A stretch of DNA of 64,000 bases from Polynucleobacter sp. (GTDB lineage: Bacteria; Pseudomonadota; Gammaproteobacteria; Burkholderiales; Burkholderiaceae_D), in the NCBI GenBank assembly GCA_021737945.1, contig JAIPCX010000004.1, forward strand, positions 62,001 through 126,000, read 5' to 3'. Below the pieces are notes generated by a model that saw only the letters and a program-made list of their open reading frames with translations, did no database searches and was not told the DNA's origin. The first letter of the stretch is position 1. The number at the start of each line of letters is the position of its first letter. The translations under genes were made by a program, and so were the position numbers. Shown here in pieces: positions 28,250 through 37,810 of the stretch.

Positions 28250-29853
28250 TGAGCCGCCCTCCACTACCGCGCGAACTCGCTACCAAACCCGTCTTCTGGA
28301 CCGTCTCTATCTCGCGGCTGTTTGACCTGTTCCGCGACATTACGCTTGAGTTCGACCAGCAGGCCACGATTGAGCCAATACAACTTGGATTTGAAGAAGC
28401 GGTCGCGCATATCCGCGAACGACTACTCACCGAGCGCTGCGACGCGGTGATCTCGGCAGGCTCGAATGCGGCCTACTTGAAGAGCCGACTATCGATTCCG
28501 GTCGTGATCGCTAAAGCGAGCGGTTTCGATGTGATGCGAGCACTGGCAAGAGCGCGCCGCATCACCCCCGAGATTGGGCTAATCAATTACCAAGACCCTT
28601 TAGCGGAACTGGAAGAATTTCAACAGACCTTTGATCTGCCCATCATGCAGCGAACTTACGTCACGGTTGAAGATGCGCGCGCCCAAATAAATGAAATGAA
28701 GTCCGCCGGAATTAAAGCAGTGGTCGGCGCCGGCTTGATCACCGATCTGGCTGAAGAAGCCGGACTCGCTGGTGTGTTTGTATATTCCGCCGCCTCGATA
28801 CGACAAGCGTTTGAAGATGCCTTGGATATTGCACGCGCCACGCAACTGGAAGCACCACGCGGACGCCACTACCCCGTACCCGATACCTTGCGCGCTAAGC
28901 ACGCGCTGAGCGAGATACGCGGCAGCTCTGAAAAAATTGAAGCCCTCCGTCAAACCATTGCACTGTTTGGAAAATCACCTGCACCCGTATTAATCGAAGG
29001 CGAAACGGGTACAGGTAAAGAGTTAGTCGCGCAGGCAATTCATCGCGAAAGTTTACGTAAGGGTGGGGGTAACCCACCGTTTGTGGCTGTCAATTGCGGA
29101 GCGATTGCTGAGTCGCTCTTAGAGTCGGAATTATTTGGCTACGACGAAGGCGCCTTCACCGGATCGCGTCGTGGTGGACATGCAGGCCTATTTGAATCAG
29201 CACATCGTGGAACATTGTTTTTAGATGAAATTGGCGAAATGCCACTGCCCTTGCAAACACGCTTGTTACGCGTGCTAGAAGAAAAAGAAATTGTGCGAGT
29301 TGGTGGTACGCGCCCAATACCCGTTGATGTACGTATCATCAGCGCGACTCATTGTCAGTTAGAAGAGCGCGTAGCAAATCATCAGTTCCGAGCTGATCTG
29401 TTCTATCGCCTCGGTGTATTACGCGTTCAAATCCCTGCGCTGCGCGAGCGTAGTGATGATGTTATTCCTTTGGCTGAATGGTGGCTAAAAAACGCATTGG
29501 CTGAATTAGGTGCACGCGCCAACGTGAATCTACATGCCGAGTTACAGACCTGTGCCCCTCTACTCACTGCGTGGCACTGGCCGGGTAATGTGCGCGAGCT
29601 ACGCAATCTGATGCAACGCATCGCTTTGTTTTTATCGGTCGAGCCACTGCAGGCACTGACACCCTCGCTGTTGATCAAACTGGCTCCTGAACTCAGCCAA
29701 TGGAATTCAGCACAGATTCCAATCGCTACGAATGAAACAGGCGCTGATATTGAGAACATCCTTCAGCGCTTTGAAGGTAATCGTGCACTCGCCGCGGCAC
29801 ATCTGGGTATCAGTCGCACGACCCTGTGGCGACGGCTGAAATCTGGGCAGTGA
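28249..29853 (+). CDS. prpR: Propionate catabolism sigma-54 activator PrpR
   Basis: PrpR senses 2-methylcitrate and activates the prp operon. The 534-residue protein has the PrpR_N sensor domain (residues about 10-200, with [20 protein letters not shown]). The AAA+ domain carries Walker [11 protein letters not shown] and the sigma-54 loop [16 protein letters not shown], and the C-terminal Fis-type HTH is [19 protein letters not shown]. It is divergent from prpB. The start codon overlaps the last heptamer of its own upstream repeat cluster. Confidence 0.94.
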   Translation: MSRPPLPRELATKPVFWTVSISRLFDLFRDITLEFDQQATIEPIQLGFEEAVAHIRERLLTERCDAVISAGSNAAYLKSRLSIPVVIAKASGFDVMRALARARRITPEIGLINYQDPLAELEEFQQTFDLPIMQRTYVTVEDARAQINEMKSAGIKAVVGAGLITDLAEEAGLAGVFVYSAASIRQAFEDALDIARATQLEAPRGRHYPVPDTLRAKHALSEIRGSSEKIEALRQTIALFGKSPAPVLIEGETGTGKELVAQAIHRESLRKGGGNPPFVAVNCGAIAESLLESELFGYDEGAFTGSRRGGHAGLFESAHRGTLFLDEIGEMPLPLQTRLLRVLEEKEIVRVGGTRPIPVDVRIISATHCQLEERVANHQFRADLFYRLGVLRVQIPALRERSDDVIPLAEWWLKNALAELGARANVNLHAELQTCAPLLTAWHWPGNVRELRNLMQRIALFLSVEPLQALTPSLLIKLAPELSQWNSAQIPIATNETGADIENILQRFEGNRALAAAHLGISRTTLWRRLKSGQ

Positions 29854-29977
29854 TTGGCACGTTGAGAGTGCAACAGCGCCAAGCCAATCAGCTGTTTACA
29901 GTTTGCTTCTAAAGATTCTTGCTCTAATACCGATGTACAAGCTGTTGAATTACGCCTTCATTGGATGGAGCACTGCG

Positions 29978-30175
29978 ATGAACGAGAAAAATTTGAAAGA
30001 ACTATTCCCACGCCCTGCCGCGGGTAAACGACCGGCTGAGCATGACTGGAAACCGGGGTCGGATGTTCAATCGCTCTGGAAACGTTTTGGTTGGACGCCG
30101 CCTAGCCAAAAATCGCGCATGGTCGTAAAACCTGTCGACGTTAAAAATCCGCCTATCAATATCTTGCGCGGCTAG
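29978..30175 (+). CDS. Small conserved-looking hypothetical protein (65 aa)
   Basis: I do not recognise this product. It is a basic, Pro/Lys/Trp-rich, soluble 65-residue protein: ELFPRPAAGKRPAEHDWKPG followed by SLWKRFGWTPPSQK. The ATG at 29978 follows GATGGAGCACTGCG. A longer frame starts at 29903 with a hydrophobic stretch, which I consider less likely. It lies alone between prpR and ntrC, which converges on it. Codon use resembles its neighbours. Confidence 0.5.
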   Translation: MNEKNLKELFPRPAAGKRPAEHDWKPGSDVQSLWKRFGWTPPSQKSRMVVKPVDVKNPPINILRG

Positions 30176-30192
30176 ACCTAATTGAATGGGTC

Positions 30193-30216
30193 GACGACTA
30201 AATAACTCTAGTCGTC
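30193..30216. terminator. Hairpin between the 65-aa gene and ntrC
   Basis: GACGACT and AGTCGTC pair over a 10-base loop. The right arm includes the last codons and stop of ntrC, so it serves mainly the plus strand, where UUUA follows. It is a weak terminator candidate. Confidence 0.4.
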
Positions 30217-31719
30217 TTTACCGCCTTCGATACCAAGCTCTTGAATTTTGCGGGTGATGGTGTTGCGGCCTATACCCAAACGAATCGCGGCATCATTCTT
30301 GCGACCGTGAGTATGTTTTAGCGCTGTCTTGATTAACGCTGATTCAAACTGCTTTCCGAGCGCCTCCATCACTTCTGGCTTTCCGGAAGAAAGCATCTGA
30401 GCTGCCTCTGCTTCTAGCATCAGTATCCAGTTACTACGCTCGCTAACACTACCTACTAGTTTGGATAAAGGGCTGTCTGCATGCCTATCATTGTCGTGAG
30501 CGGCAGAACCATTAACGGCAGATTCGCTGTGGATTTCTAGCGTAGGCGATCCGGCCGTAGCAAGCGACCCCGCTGTAAGCTCGGGGGGTAAATCTTTAAT
30601 TTCTACTGTCTGACCTGGCGCCATCACGGTAATCCAATTGCACAGGTTTTCAAGTTGACGCACATTGCCGGGTAAATCCAGCGATGACAAGAAGTGCATG
30701 GCTTGATCGGACACACGCTTCGCTTCAACACCCAACTGACGCGCGCTTTGATTTAAAAAATAGCGCGCTAACAGCGGAATATCTTCACGACGTTCACGCA
30801 GCGATGGCAACCGCAAACGAATGACATTGAGTCGGTGATATAGATCTTCGCGAAACAATCCATCACGCACGCGTTGTTCAAGATTTTGATGCGTCGCAGC
30901 GATCACTCGGACATTCGCTTTCATTGATTGATGACCACCCACACGATAAAAATGACCGTCGGAGAGCACGCGCAATAAGCGCGTCTGCAAATCGAAAGGC
31001 ATATCACCAATTTCATCTAAAAACAGCGTGCCGCCCTCGGCCTGTTCAAAGCGTCCACGTCGTGTGGCCTGAGCTCCAGTAAATGCGCCGCGTTCATGGC
31101 CAAATAATTCGGACTCGAGCAAATCTTTCGGTATCGCTGCGGTATTAAGCGCAATGAATGGCTGCGCTGCCCGTGGACTGTGTTTATGCAGCGCACGCGC
31201 GACCAATTCTTTACCGGTGCCGGACTCACCTGTGATGAGTACGGTGACATTCGATTGCGATAACCTGCCTATGGCTCGAAACACATCTTGCATCGCCGCC
31301 GCCTGACCCAAAATTTCAGGCGTCTCGGCCGCGGTGGCCTCACCTGCTGATTCGCGCAGACTTTCTTCTAATGCGCGTCGTATCAGTTCAACGGCTTTGT
31401 CGAGATCAAACGGTTTGGCTAGATATTCAAAGGCGCCACCTTGAAAGGCTGACACGGCCGAATCCAGATCAGAGAAGGCCGTCATCACAATCACTGGCAG
31501 GCCAGGAAAGCGCTCTTTGACGATCTGCAACAACTCGAGACCTGATTCACCGGGCATGCGTATGTCTGACACAAGAACTTGTGGGGTTCCAGAATCAAAT
31601 GCGGCGACGACGTCGCGCACATTGGAAAAACTACGGGTAGACAGGTTTTCTCGCGCGAGCGCCTTTTCAAGCACCCAGCGTATTGATTCGTCGTCGTCAA
31701 CTATCCAGATTGGTTTCAT
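30208..31719 (-). CDS. glnG: Nitrogen regulation response regulator NtrC
   Basis: NtrC activates sigma-54 promoters when nitrogen is scarce. The 503-residue protein has a receiver domain with phospho-acceptor Asp52 ([13 protein letters not shown]), an AAA+ domain with [12 protein letters not shown] and [15 protein letters not shown], and a C-terminal Fis HTH ([21 protein letters not shown]). Its gene lies downstream of ntrB, about 100 bases apart. Confidence 0.96.
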   Translation of the reverse strand: MKPIWIVDDDESIRWVLEKALARENLSTRSFSNVRDVVAAFDSGTPQVLVSDIRMPGESGLELLQIVKERFPGLPVIVMTAFSDLDSAVSAFQGGAFEYLAKPFDLDKAVELIRRALEESLRESAGEATAAETPEILGQAAAMQDVFRAIGRLSQSNVTVLITGESGTGKELVARALHKHSPRAAQPFIALNTAAIPKDLLESELFGHERGAFTGAQATRRGRFEQAEGGTLFLDEIGDMPFDLQTRLLRVLSDGHFYRVGGHQSMKANVRVIAATHQNLEQRVRDGLFREDLYHRLNVIRLRLPSLRERREDIPLLARYFLNQSARQLGVEAKRVSDQAMHFLSSLDLPGNVRQLENLCNWITVMAPGQTVEIKDLPPELTAGSLATAGSPTLEIHSESAVNGSAAHDNDRHADSPLSKLVGSVSERSNWILMLEAEAAQMLSSGKPEVMEALGKQFESALIKTALKHTHGRKNDAAIRLGIGRNTITRKIQELGIEGGKDD

Positions 31720-31823
31720 GTGCTTCGCTATGCGTCCAGCTTAATCCATCGCCAGCACCATTTCAGTGCGCTCATCGCCCCTGTTCGGCCACCTATTTTC
31801 ACATGCCAATCAAACGCACAGAA

Positions 31824-32903
31824 TCAGGGCAAGCCAATCAGGATACGAAAATCCGTGCAACCGGGTCGGCTATCACACTCAATCACGCCGTTATGCTGCT
31901 GAACAAAGGTCTGGGCTAGTGTCAGCCCCAATCCGCTACCTCCGTCTCGGCCAGAGACCAATGGATAAAAAATTCTATCCTTTAGTTCAGCGGGTATACC
32001 CGGGCCGTTGTCGATAATATGCAAGTCTAGTGCCAGCCTATATCGAACTTTCGCGATGGTAATCGAACGACCAATCCGGCTGCGAAATTCTAATTCAGCA
32101 TCGCCCTGATTCATTCTAGGGGCCAAAGCTTGTGCCGCGTTGTGGGCGATATTAAGAACGGCTTGAATAAGTTGTTCTTTGTCGCCACGGAAATCAGGCA
32201 AAGACAAATCATAGTCGCGATGAATGCTTAAACCCTGAGGAAACTCGGCCATAATCAAGCTGCGAACTCGCTCAAATACTTCGTGAATATTCACATCACC
32301 CACAATCTGAGGGCGTCGGTGTGGAGCCAACAAACGATCAACCAATGTCTGCAAACGATCGGACTCTTTGATAATGACTTGCGTGTATTCACGCAAATCA
32401 CGCAAGTCGTGGGCGGGTAGTTCTAGCTCTAACAACTGTGCAGCGCCACGAATACCACCGAGTGGATTTTTAATTTCGTGAGCGAGATTGCGAATGAGCT
32501 CCTTATTCGCCTGCGTCTGATCAAGTAGGCGCTCTTCCCTATCTAACTTCATCTGCTGAACGTTTTCACGCAGCTCAATCAATACTGGGTTGCTAACATC
32601 ATCCAGAACGGTAATGATGAGATTGACATGCAGTGGGGCTCGACCCAAACGTTCCAAAACGAGATCTTCACGTTTCTCATCAAACTGATGTTGACGGGCC
32701 TGTTCAAAGATAAGCGCCAGCTTCTCGCCATTCAAGAACAAATCCGAAAGCCGCTGCTGGTTGAGTACCTTGAAGGAATTTTCCAACAAGCTTTCAGAAG
32801 CCGCGTTGGCATAGGTAATTCGCCCCTGCTGATTCAATACCAGTACAGCAGAAGCTAATAGGTCCAGCCCACCCAGCGAGGTTGAAAGAATATCCACGGT
32901 CAT
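31824..32903 (-). CDS. glnL: Nitrogen regulation sensor kinase NtrB
   Basis: NtrB is a cytoplasmic kinase/phosphatase of NtrC controlled by PII. The 359-residue protein has an N-terminal PAS domain (LASAVLVLNQQGRITYANAA), the H-box NLAHEIKNPLGGIRGAAQLLELEL and a HATPase domain with LHIIDNGPGIP and GSGLGL. I start at the ATG at 32903, since MTVDILSTSLGGLDLLASAV fits the family better than the longer frame. Confidence 0.94.
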   Translation of the reverse strand: MTVDILSTSLGGLDLLASAVLVLNQQGRITYANAASESLLENSFKVLNQQRLSDLFLNGEKLALIFEQARQHQFDEKREDLVLERLGRAPLHVNLIITVLDDVSNPVLIELRENVQQMKLDREERLLDQTQANKELIRNLAHEIKNPLGGIRGAAQLLELELPAHDLRDLREYTQVIIKESDRLQTLVDRLLAPHRRPQIVGDVNIHEVFERVRSLIMAEFPQGLSIHRDYDLSLPDFRGDKEQLIQAVLNIAHNAAQALAPRMNQGDAELEFRSRIGRSITIAKVRYRLALDLHIIDNGPGIPAELKDRIFYPLVSGRDGGSGLGLTLAQTFVQQHNGVIECDSRPGCTDFRILIGLP

Positions 32904-32958
32904 CCAAAAGACAAGGGCCGCACAGCGCGGCCCGAAGTATGGCAAAAGTGCTTGGCGG

Positions 32959-33435
32959 CTATTTTAATTGACTGATCTCCCGCCTGAGCGCCTCAATGTT
33001 TTTCTCTGCCCTTTGCATTTCTTCTTTCATCATCGCCACCCGTTCCTGATACTTGGCATAGTTGCGCTCACCACCTTGGCGCTCGGGCTCACCGTTTTGA
33101 AATTCCTTCTTCAATTCGGCCAGTTTGCCCTCTTCTGTCCTGACTTCATCGAGCAAAATCTGCATCCTGTCTTGGTCACGGCGTTTTTGCACCTGGGAGT
33201 CTAATTTAGGAAATGCAGAGCCCGAAGCATCAAGCTTCGCCTGTGATGAGCTGGACGACGTAGAAGGAATCGTAGAAATCGCCTCCAACTCTAGCTTGCG
33301 GCAACCACGGGTATCGCCCGTATTGCGATATTCGCGAGCGCCATTCGGCTGAGTACAAAGATAAACCCCCTGCGCTAAGGCTGTTGAGGCAATTGACGCG
33401 GCAAGGACCAGGGCAAAGACAATCGAGCTTTTCAT
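32959..33435 (-). CDS. DUF4124-type secreted/periplasmic coiled-coil protein
   Basis: This 158-residue protein has an N-terminal signal peptide (MKSSIVFALVLAASIASTALAQ), then a DUF4124-like domain with two cysteines (VYLCTQPNGAREYRNTGDTRGCRKLEL). A Ser-rich linker and a long C-terminal helix rich in Glu, Lys and Arg follow, probably a coiled coil. The function is unknown. It lies between glnA and ntrB on the same strand. That arrangement recurs in related bacteria and suggests nothing firm about nitrogen. Confidence 0.75.
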   Translation of the reverse strand: MKSSIVFALVLAASIASTALAQGVYLCTQPNGAREYRNTGDTRGCRKLELEAISTIPSTSSSSSQAKLDASGSAFPKLDSQVQKRRDQDRMQILLDEVRTEEGKLAELKKEFQNGEPERQGGERNYAKYQERVAMMKEEMQRAEKNIEALRREISQLK

Positions 33436-33526
33436 AAGCAGCACCAAGAAATGGTCACGGAAAGTAAGTGATGTTTTTATAGCAGAAAGTCAGTCTGTTT
33501 ATTTGTCAAATATACAACATTTTAAT

Positions 33527-33554
33527 GAAAAAAAGGGCGGCTTGGCCGCCCTTT
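33527..33554 (-). terminator. Intrinsic terminator of glnA
   Basis: AAAGGGCGGC and GCCGCCCTTT pair perfectly across a 3-base loop, 25 bases after the glnA stop. On the minus strand the stem is followed by TTTTTTTCATT. Confidence 0.9.
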
Positions 33555-33578
33555 CGATTACCGCTTACCTAATTCGAT

Positions 33579-34994
33579 TTACAGCGAGTAGTACATGTCG
33601 AACTCAACAGGGTGAGTCGTCATACGGAAACGTGTGACTTCCTGCATCTTCAACTCAATGTAGGCATCAAGCATTGTGTCGCTAAACACACCACCGCGCG
33701 TCAAGAACTCGCGATCCTTGTCCAGATACTCGAGCGCTTGATCAAGCGACGAACATACGGTTGGTATTTTTGCGTCTTCTTCAGGCGGCAAGTGGTACAG
33801 ATCTTTCGATGCTGCTTCGCCAGGATGAATTTTGTTCTGAACGCCGTCTAGACCAGCCATGAGTAGTGCTGAGAAGCACAGGTAAGGATTGGCTAAAGGA
33901 TCTGGGAAACGCGTTTCGATACGACGGCCTTTAGGATTCGGTACGTGTGGAATACGAATCGACGCTGAACGGTTACGTGACGAATAGGCCAGTTTCACCG
34001 GTGCTTCAAAGCCTGGAACCAAACGCTTGTAGGAGTTGGTACCTGGATTAGTGATCGCATTCAAAGCACGTGCATGCTTGATGATGCCGCCGATGTAGTA
34101 CAGCGCAAAGTCAGACAAGCCAGCATAGCCGTCACCTGCAAACAAGTTTTTACCGTCTTTCCAAACTGACTGGTGAACGTGCATACCGGAACCGTTATCA
34201 CCGACGATAGGCTTAGGCATGAAGGTCGCTGTTTTGCCGTAAGTGTGTGCAACATTCCAAATGACATATTTCAGAACCTGAGTCCAATCAGCGCGTTGTA
34301 CCAGCGTTGAAAACTTGGTACCAATTTCGTTTTGACCAGCGCCCGCCACTTCGTGATGGTGAACTTCAACTGGGATACCGAGCGATTCGAGAATCAGACA
34401 CATTTCCGAACGCATGTCTTGGAAACTGTCGACGGGTGGCACTGGAAAGTAGCCACCTTTAACGGTTGGACGATGGCCGCTATTGCCGCCTTCGATTTTC
34501 ATGCCGGTGCTCCATGAGGCTTCTTCGGAATCAATCTTGACGAAGCAACCCGACATATCAACGCCCCAACGGACGCTATCGAAAATGAAAAATTCTGGCT
34601 CTGGGCCAAAGTACGCTGTATCACCAATACCGGAGGACTTCAGATAAGCCTCAGCGCGCTTAGCGATGGAACGTGGATCGCGATCGTAACCTTTGCCATC
34701 ACTTGGCTCGATAACGTCGCATTGCAAGAACATGGTGGTCTCTTCCATGAACGGATCAAGCGAAGCTGTATTCGGATCAGGCATTAGCAACATGTCTGAT
34801 GCTTCAATACCTTTCCAACCAGCGATAGATGAACCGTCAAATGCATGACCAGTCTCGAACTTGTCCATGTCGAAATGCGATACCGGCACGCTGACGTGCT
34901 GCTCTTTACCTTTGGTGTCTGTAAAACGAAAATCAACAAATTTGACTTCGTTCTCTTTCACCATCTTCAATACATCTGCAGCCGTCTTTGACAT
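33579..34994 (-). CDS. glnA: Glutamine synthetase type I
   Basis: GlnA makes glutamine from glutamate and ammonia. The 471-residue protein has the GSI motifs [16 protein letters not shown] and GSGMHVHQS, plus NLYHLPPEE-like DLYHLPPEE near residue 399, whose Tyr is the adenylylation site, so activity should be controlled by GlnE. It is read from a sigma-54 promoter with upstream NtrC sites, and an intrinsic terminator follows, so ntrBC is probably also transcribed independently or by read-through. Confidence 0.97.
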   Translation of the reverse strand: MSKTAADVLKMVKENEVKFVDFRFTDTKGKEQHVSVPVSHFDMDKFETGHAFDGSSIAGWKGIEASDMLLMPDPNTASLDPFMEETTMFLQCDVIEPSDGKGYDRDPRSIAKRAEAYLKSSGIGDTAYFGPEPEFFIFDSVRWGVDMSGCFVKIDSEEASWSTGMKIEGGNSGHRPTVKGGYFPVPPVDSFQDMRSEMCLILESLGIPVEVHHHEVAGAGQNEIGTKFSTLVQRADWTQVLKYVIWNVAHTYGKTATFMPKPIVGDNGSGMHVHQSVWKDGKNLFAGDGYAGLSDFALYYIGGIIKHARALNAITNPGTNSYKRLVPGFEAPVKLAYSSRNRSASIRIPHVPNPKGRRIETRFPDPLANPYLCFSALLMAGLDGVQNKIHPGEAASKDLYHLPPEEDAKIPTVCSSLDQALEYLDKDREFLTRGGVFSDTMLDAYIELKMQEVTRFRMTTHPVEFDMYYSL

Positions 34995-35115
34995 GCCAAT
35001 CTCCTAAAAATGTTTCTTAAAACTGGGGTAATGAAAAACCTGGGCCAAACAATTACCAAATTGAAATCCAACCAATGGGAATCGTCTTTTCGACCGGAAC
35101 TCGAGGCGGGATGAT

Positions 35116-35131
35116 AGCAGGTTCCATGCCA
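35116..35131 (-). promoter_or_regulatory. Sigma-54 promoter of glnA
   Basis: Minus strand reads TGGCAT-GGAAC-CTGCT, with GG and GC exactly ten bases apart. It has two departures from TGGCAC-N5-TTGCT. It lies about 120 bases before the glnA start and is flanked upstream by two NtrC-like sites. Confidence 0.7.
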
Positions 35132-35259
35132 TTAACAAGGCTGAGCAGCCCAAGTCTGAACCAAAACAGGCGGGCTAAATTTCCCCTAATTAAGCAATGG
35201 CTTGTGAGAATTTAATAGTTTCCACCACCCGAATTCACATTCACTTGGGAAATGTTAAT

Positions 35260-35304
35260 TGCACTAATTTGGTGCTTTATCTAATAAGTGCATTATTATG
35301 GTGC
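35260..35304. promoter_or_regulatory. Two NtrC binding sites upstream of glnA
   Basis: TGCACTAATTTGGTGC (35260-35275) and TGCATTATTATGGTGC (35289-35304) both match the NtrC consensus TGCAC-N5/6-GGTGC. Their starts are 29 bases apart, close to three helical turns, so two dimers would lie on the same face. They are about 130-190 bases upstream of the sigma-54 promoter. Confidence 0.78.
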
Positions 35305-35406
35305 GATTTTATGTCTTATCTCGGACAAGGTGCGCCAACCCACAAACGCCAAGCTTAGATCGAATGAGTGCTTGATGCCGCTTTTAAAGCTCATTGCTTA
35401 TGAAGC

Positions 35407-36768
35407 TTATGAAGCTTGTGCTGCTGCGCTCTCCTCAGCGCCCTGCTGCAACCAAAGAATTCGTTTACGCACGAAATTAATATGGCTGCGCAACTCGTAC
35501 AACTCTTCTGCGAAGGATAAAGGTATGGTCAGCTGATTGACACGCTGCTCGATCTCGTTCAACCGCAGCAGTTGATGAATGCAGGCATCGCGCTTATCCG
35601 CATCACTAGCTTCTTCAACGGCGACTTCAACACTGCGCAGTTGACCGTACCAACGATAGATGCGTGATCGTACCTTCCACACATATAACGGCGGTACCAC
35701 GCGGGACAAGGGCAGCAACAGCGCTCCCAGCGCGACCATCACCAACCACATACGATCAAAGAAATTCGCCAACCAAAACGGCAAATATCGATTCAATAGC
35801 GGCGGGCCGTTCTTGAAAAATTTTTCCGCTGAAGGCGCCAAAGGAATTTCTGTGAAATAGGCATTAGGGAAATCACCACTACGCTGAAACCAGCCTGGTG
35901 CCCCATGAATCTCGGCCGCCGCTTGAACAAACAAATCGATGAGCGCAGGATGCAAATCTTCTCGCGCTACCAAGGTGGCGGTAGGTGCAATTAGCTGAAT
36001 ATCACGCGCAGGCTGATTCCGGCCCAAATTAATAATGCCTCTGGGAAGTGTCACGCTGGAAAGAAATGGGAAGCGGCGAGAATACGCCTCGGCCTGAGAA
36101 AAACTGAACAACCGTATGCCCGGCGTTTGCAACAACATTTGTATTAGCAGCCCTTCTGGCGCAGAACTAAACACCATGCCATCAATTTTTCCAGACAACA
36201 AAGCCACTGTGGCGGCGGTATTTTCCATGTCAGTCAAAGCAAGCTGCGAAGGATTAACACCGTTCGCAACTAATAACTTCCCGAATAACTGGGGGACACC
36301 CGTACCCGATGGCCCAACATTAATTTTTATTGGCGAAATTGCCGCAGATGATCCAGCTTTTCATCGGCTCGGTAAAATAGCCACACCGGCTCAACAAACA
36401 AACAAACTCCCCAATGAAATCAGGCCAATTTTTTCTGCCTGCACTAAATCCGTGGAGCCACTTTGAACAAAAGCGATATCGATACCCGAATCAGGATCCT
36501 TTAAGCGATCCAGATTTTCATATGAGCCTTCGGATCGTACGACCTTAACTTGTATGCCCTCTTTAGCTAAAACCGCTGCGTAGCGTTTCGCAAGGTTTTC
36601 ATAGGCACTACTTTCTTGACCGGCGGATAAGGTGACTATTTTGGGAGGTGAAGGATCGATGATTCGGTAGGCAATCACGCCGACGAGAATAACCAACAAC
36701 AGCGGTGGACCGAAAGTAATAATTAGGTCGCGTAACGACAGCGTCGTAAATCTGAGAAATTTTGGCAT
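35407..36768 (-). pseudogene. TAXI-family TRAP transporter solute-binding protein, two frameshifts
   Basis: Together the frames give one TAXI-type periplasmic binding protein of about 450 residues. It has an N-terminal membrane anchor (LRDLIITFGPPLLLVILVGV) and the binding core IDIAFVQSGSTDLVQAEKIG. In a second frame follows FVEPVWLFYRADEKLDHLRQF, and in a third PIKINVGPSGTGVPQLFGKLL, running on to a C-terminal membrane helix (MWLVMVALGALLLPLSRVVP). The first shift sits at (CAAA)3 at 36395-36406: with one unit less, GSLFVEPVW is restored. The second lies near 36325-36345. The gene has no neighbouring TRAP permease. Confidence 0.85.
36395..36406 (+). repeat. (CAAA)3 tract at the first frameshift of the TAXI gene
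   Basis: Three CAAA units (TTTG in the coding sense) stand exactly where the TAXI frame breaks. Two units would keep the frame, so a slippage insertion explains the mutation. Confidence 0.8.
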
Positions 36769-36806
36769 GGTTCTAAGATAAATAATTTTCCCTGAACCAT
36801 GCCAAA
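36761..36806. repeat. 13-base inverted repeat over the TAXI gene start codon
   Basis: TTTGGCATGGTTC (36761-36773) and GAACCATGCCAAA (36794-36806) are perfect complements around a 20-base loop. The start codon of the TAXI gene (36768-36766) lies in the downstream arm on the minus strand, so the mRNA could fold to hide it. A chance repeat of this length is unlikely. Confidence 0.8.
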
Positions 36807-37034
36807 CATTGGATAGATATGCAAGCCTTACAGCTAACTACGACGTATCATTTCAACCAGCGTTCCTACATGAAAATCTATTTAAGAAAAATGAATGCAT
36901 TTAGGGAGATGCTTATCTATTGCATATTTTATGGCGAGCCAGTGTAGCTGCGCGAAGCAGAGCTACGTAAATCAAGTGCTTGGCTTCGATCCATTAATCG
37001 AAAAAAATCAGGTTTTTATTTAATCAGTACTTCC

Positions 37035-37571
37035 TTAATCTTCATCATCAAACATGACTGGCATTGGGGTACGTGATTTACTTGCGTGCTCTGATAAAAA
37101 GATAGTGGCTAATCCAAACCAAGCTTCGGTCGGAATAACTCGCTCAGCGAGTTTTACCAACTCTTCCTCTCGACGTAAACGCTGACAAAAATTTAAGCAG
37201 CACTGTTCTAGCGAAGCACATAACTCTTCTATCATCGCCGCCCCCTTAGTCAGAGCCAATTGCAATCGTTGCCGCAATGACTTAACCAAAGTAACACTCG
37301 CAGCGTTGAGTTTTTCTAACTCATCGAGTAAGGCATCTGCCTCGTGAGTACATTGCCTTAAAACAGGTATCAAAAATACTGCCATCCGACGCTGCTGATA
37401 ATATTGCTCAAACTGTGAAATTCTATTAACCAGCTGTTCTGAATCGACACCATCAGCAGAACGAAAATTTCGAATGCTGTTACGTATATATTTCTGAAGC
37501 GAAGAAAAGGTCCAGCGTACTTTTTTTTGCTCTAACTCGAGCGCGACAATTGAATAAGTGACTGTAAGCAT
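37035..37571 (-). CDS. Hypothetical all-helical protein (178 aa)
   Basis: I do not recognise this protein. It is predicted to be almost entirely helical, with heptad-like stretches (FEQYYQQRRMAVFLIPVLRQ and TLVKSLRQRLQLALTKGAAM), several cysteines and an acidic C-terminus MPVMFDDED. There is no signal peptide or membrane helix. The ATG at 37571 lacks a clear ribosome-binding site. It stands alone between the TAXI pseudogene and prfC, each more than 200 bases away. Confidence 0.6.
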   Translation of the reverse strand: MLTVTYSIVALELEQKKVRWTFSSLQKYIRNSIRNFRSADGVDSEQLVNRISQFEQYYQQRRMAVFLIPVLRQCTHEADALLDELEKLNAASVTLVKSLRQRLQLALTKGAAMIEELCASLEQCCLNFCQRLRREEELVKLAERVIPTEAWFGLATIFLSEHASKSRTPMPVMFDDED

Positions 37572-37759
37572 GTGCGGCCTCCGAAAAGCGAACTAAATCT
37601 CCTACATGACCGAGGTCCACATGAACAATGATATGTTTCTGTAATTGCGGCCTGCACCTCGGACACACGTAGTGTAATTACCAACGTGCAGAATCTGATT
37701 GAGATGCCTCAAAGGCATAATTTGTTTCTTATAACTCTCTTCGAATCAGCAAGCTGAAA

Positions 37760-37790
37760 CTATCCCCGCTGCGTGAAGCAACGAGGATAG
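37760..37790 (-). terminator. Terminator-like hairpin after prfC
   Basis: On the minus strand CTATCCTCGTTGC pairs with GCAGCGGGGATAG over a 5-base loop, with two U-G wobbles in an otherwise unbroken 13-pair stem. It lies 20 bases after the prfC stop and is followed by TTTC. The two mismatches fit pairing only in minus-strand RNA, which supports the direction. Confidence 0.65.
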
Positions 37791-37810
37791 ACTTTGGAGG
37801 AAGCTCGGTA

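Larger units (their letters stand above)
34995..35406. other. Control region upstream of glnA
   Basis: This 412-base stretch has no gene. It holds a sigma-54 promoter at 35116-35131 and two NtrC sites at 35260-35304, both described separately. At 35395-35415 a 9-base tandem duplication (AAGCTTCAT twice, minus strand) marks the end of the TAXI pseudogene. Confidence 0.7.

Noticed and set aside
35288-35536. Plus-strand frame upstream of the TAXI gene
   Set aside because: It covers the second NtrC site and the end of the TAXI gene on the other strand; no ribosome-binding site.
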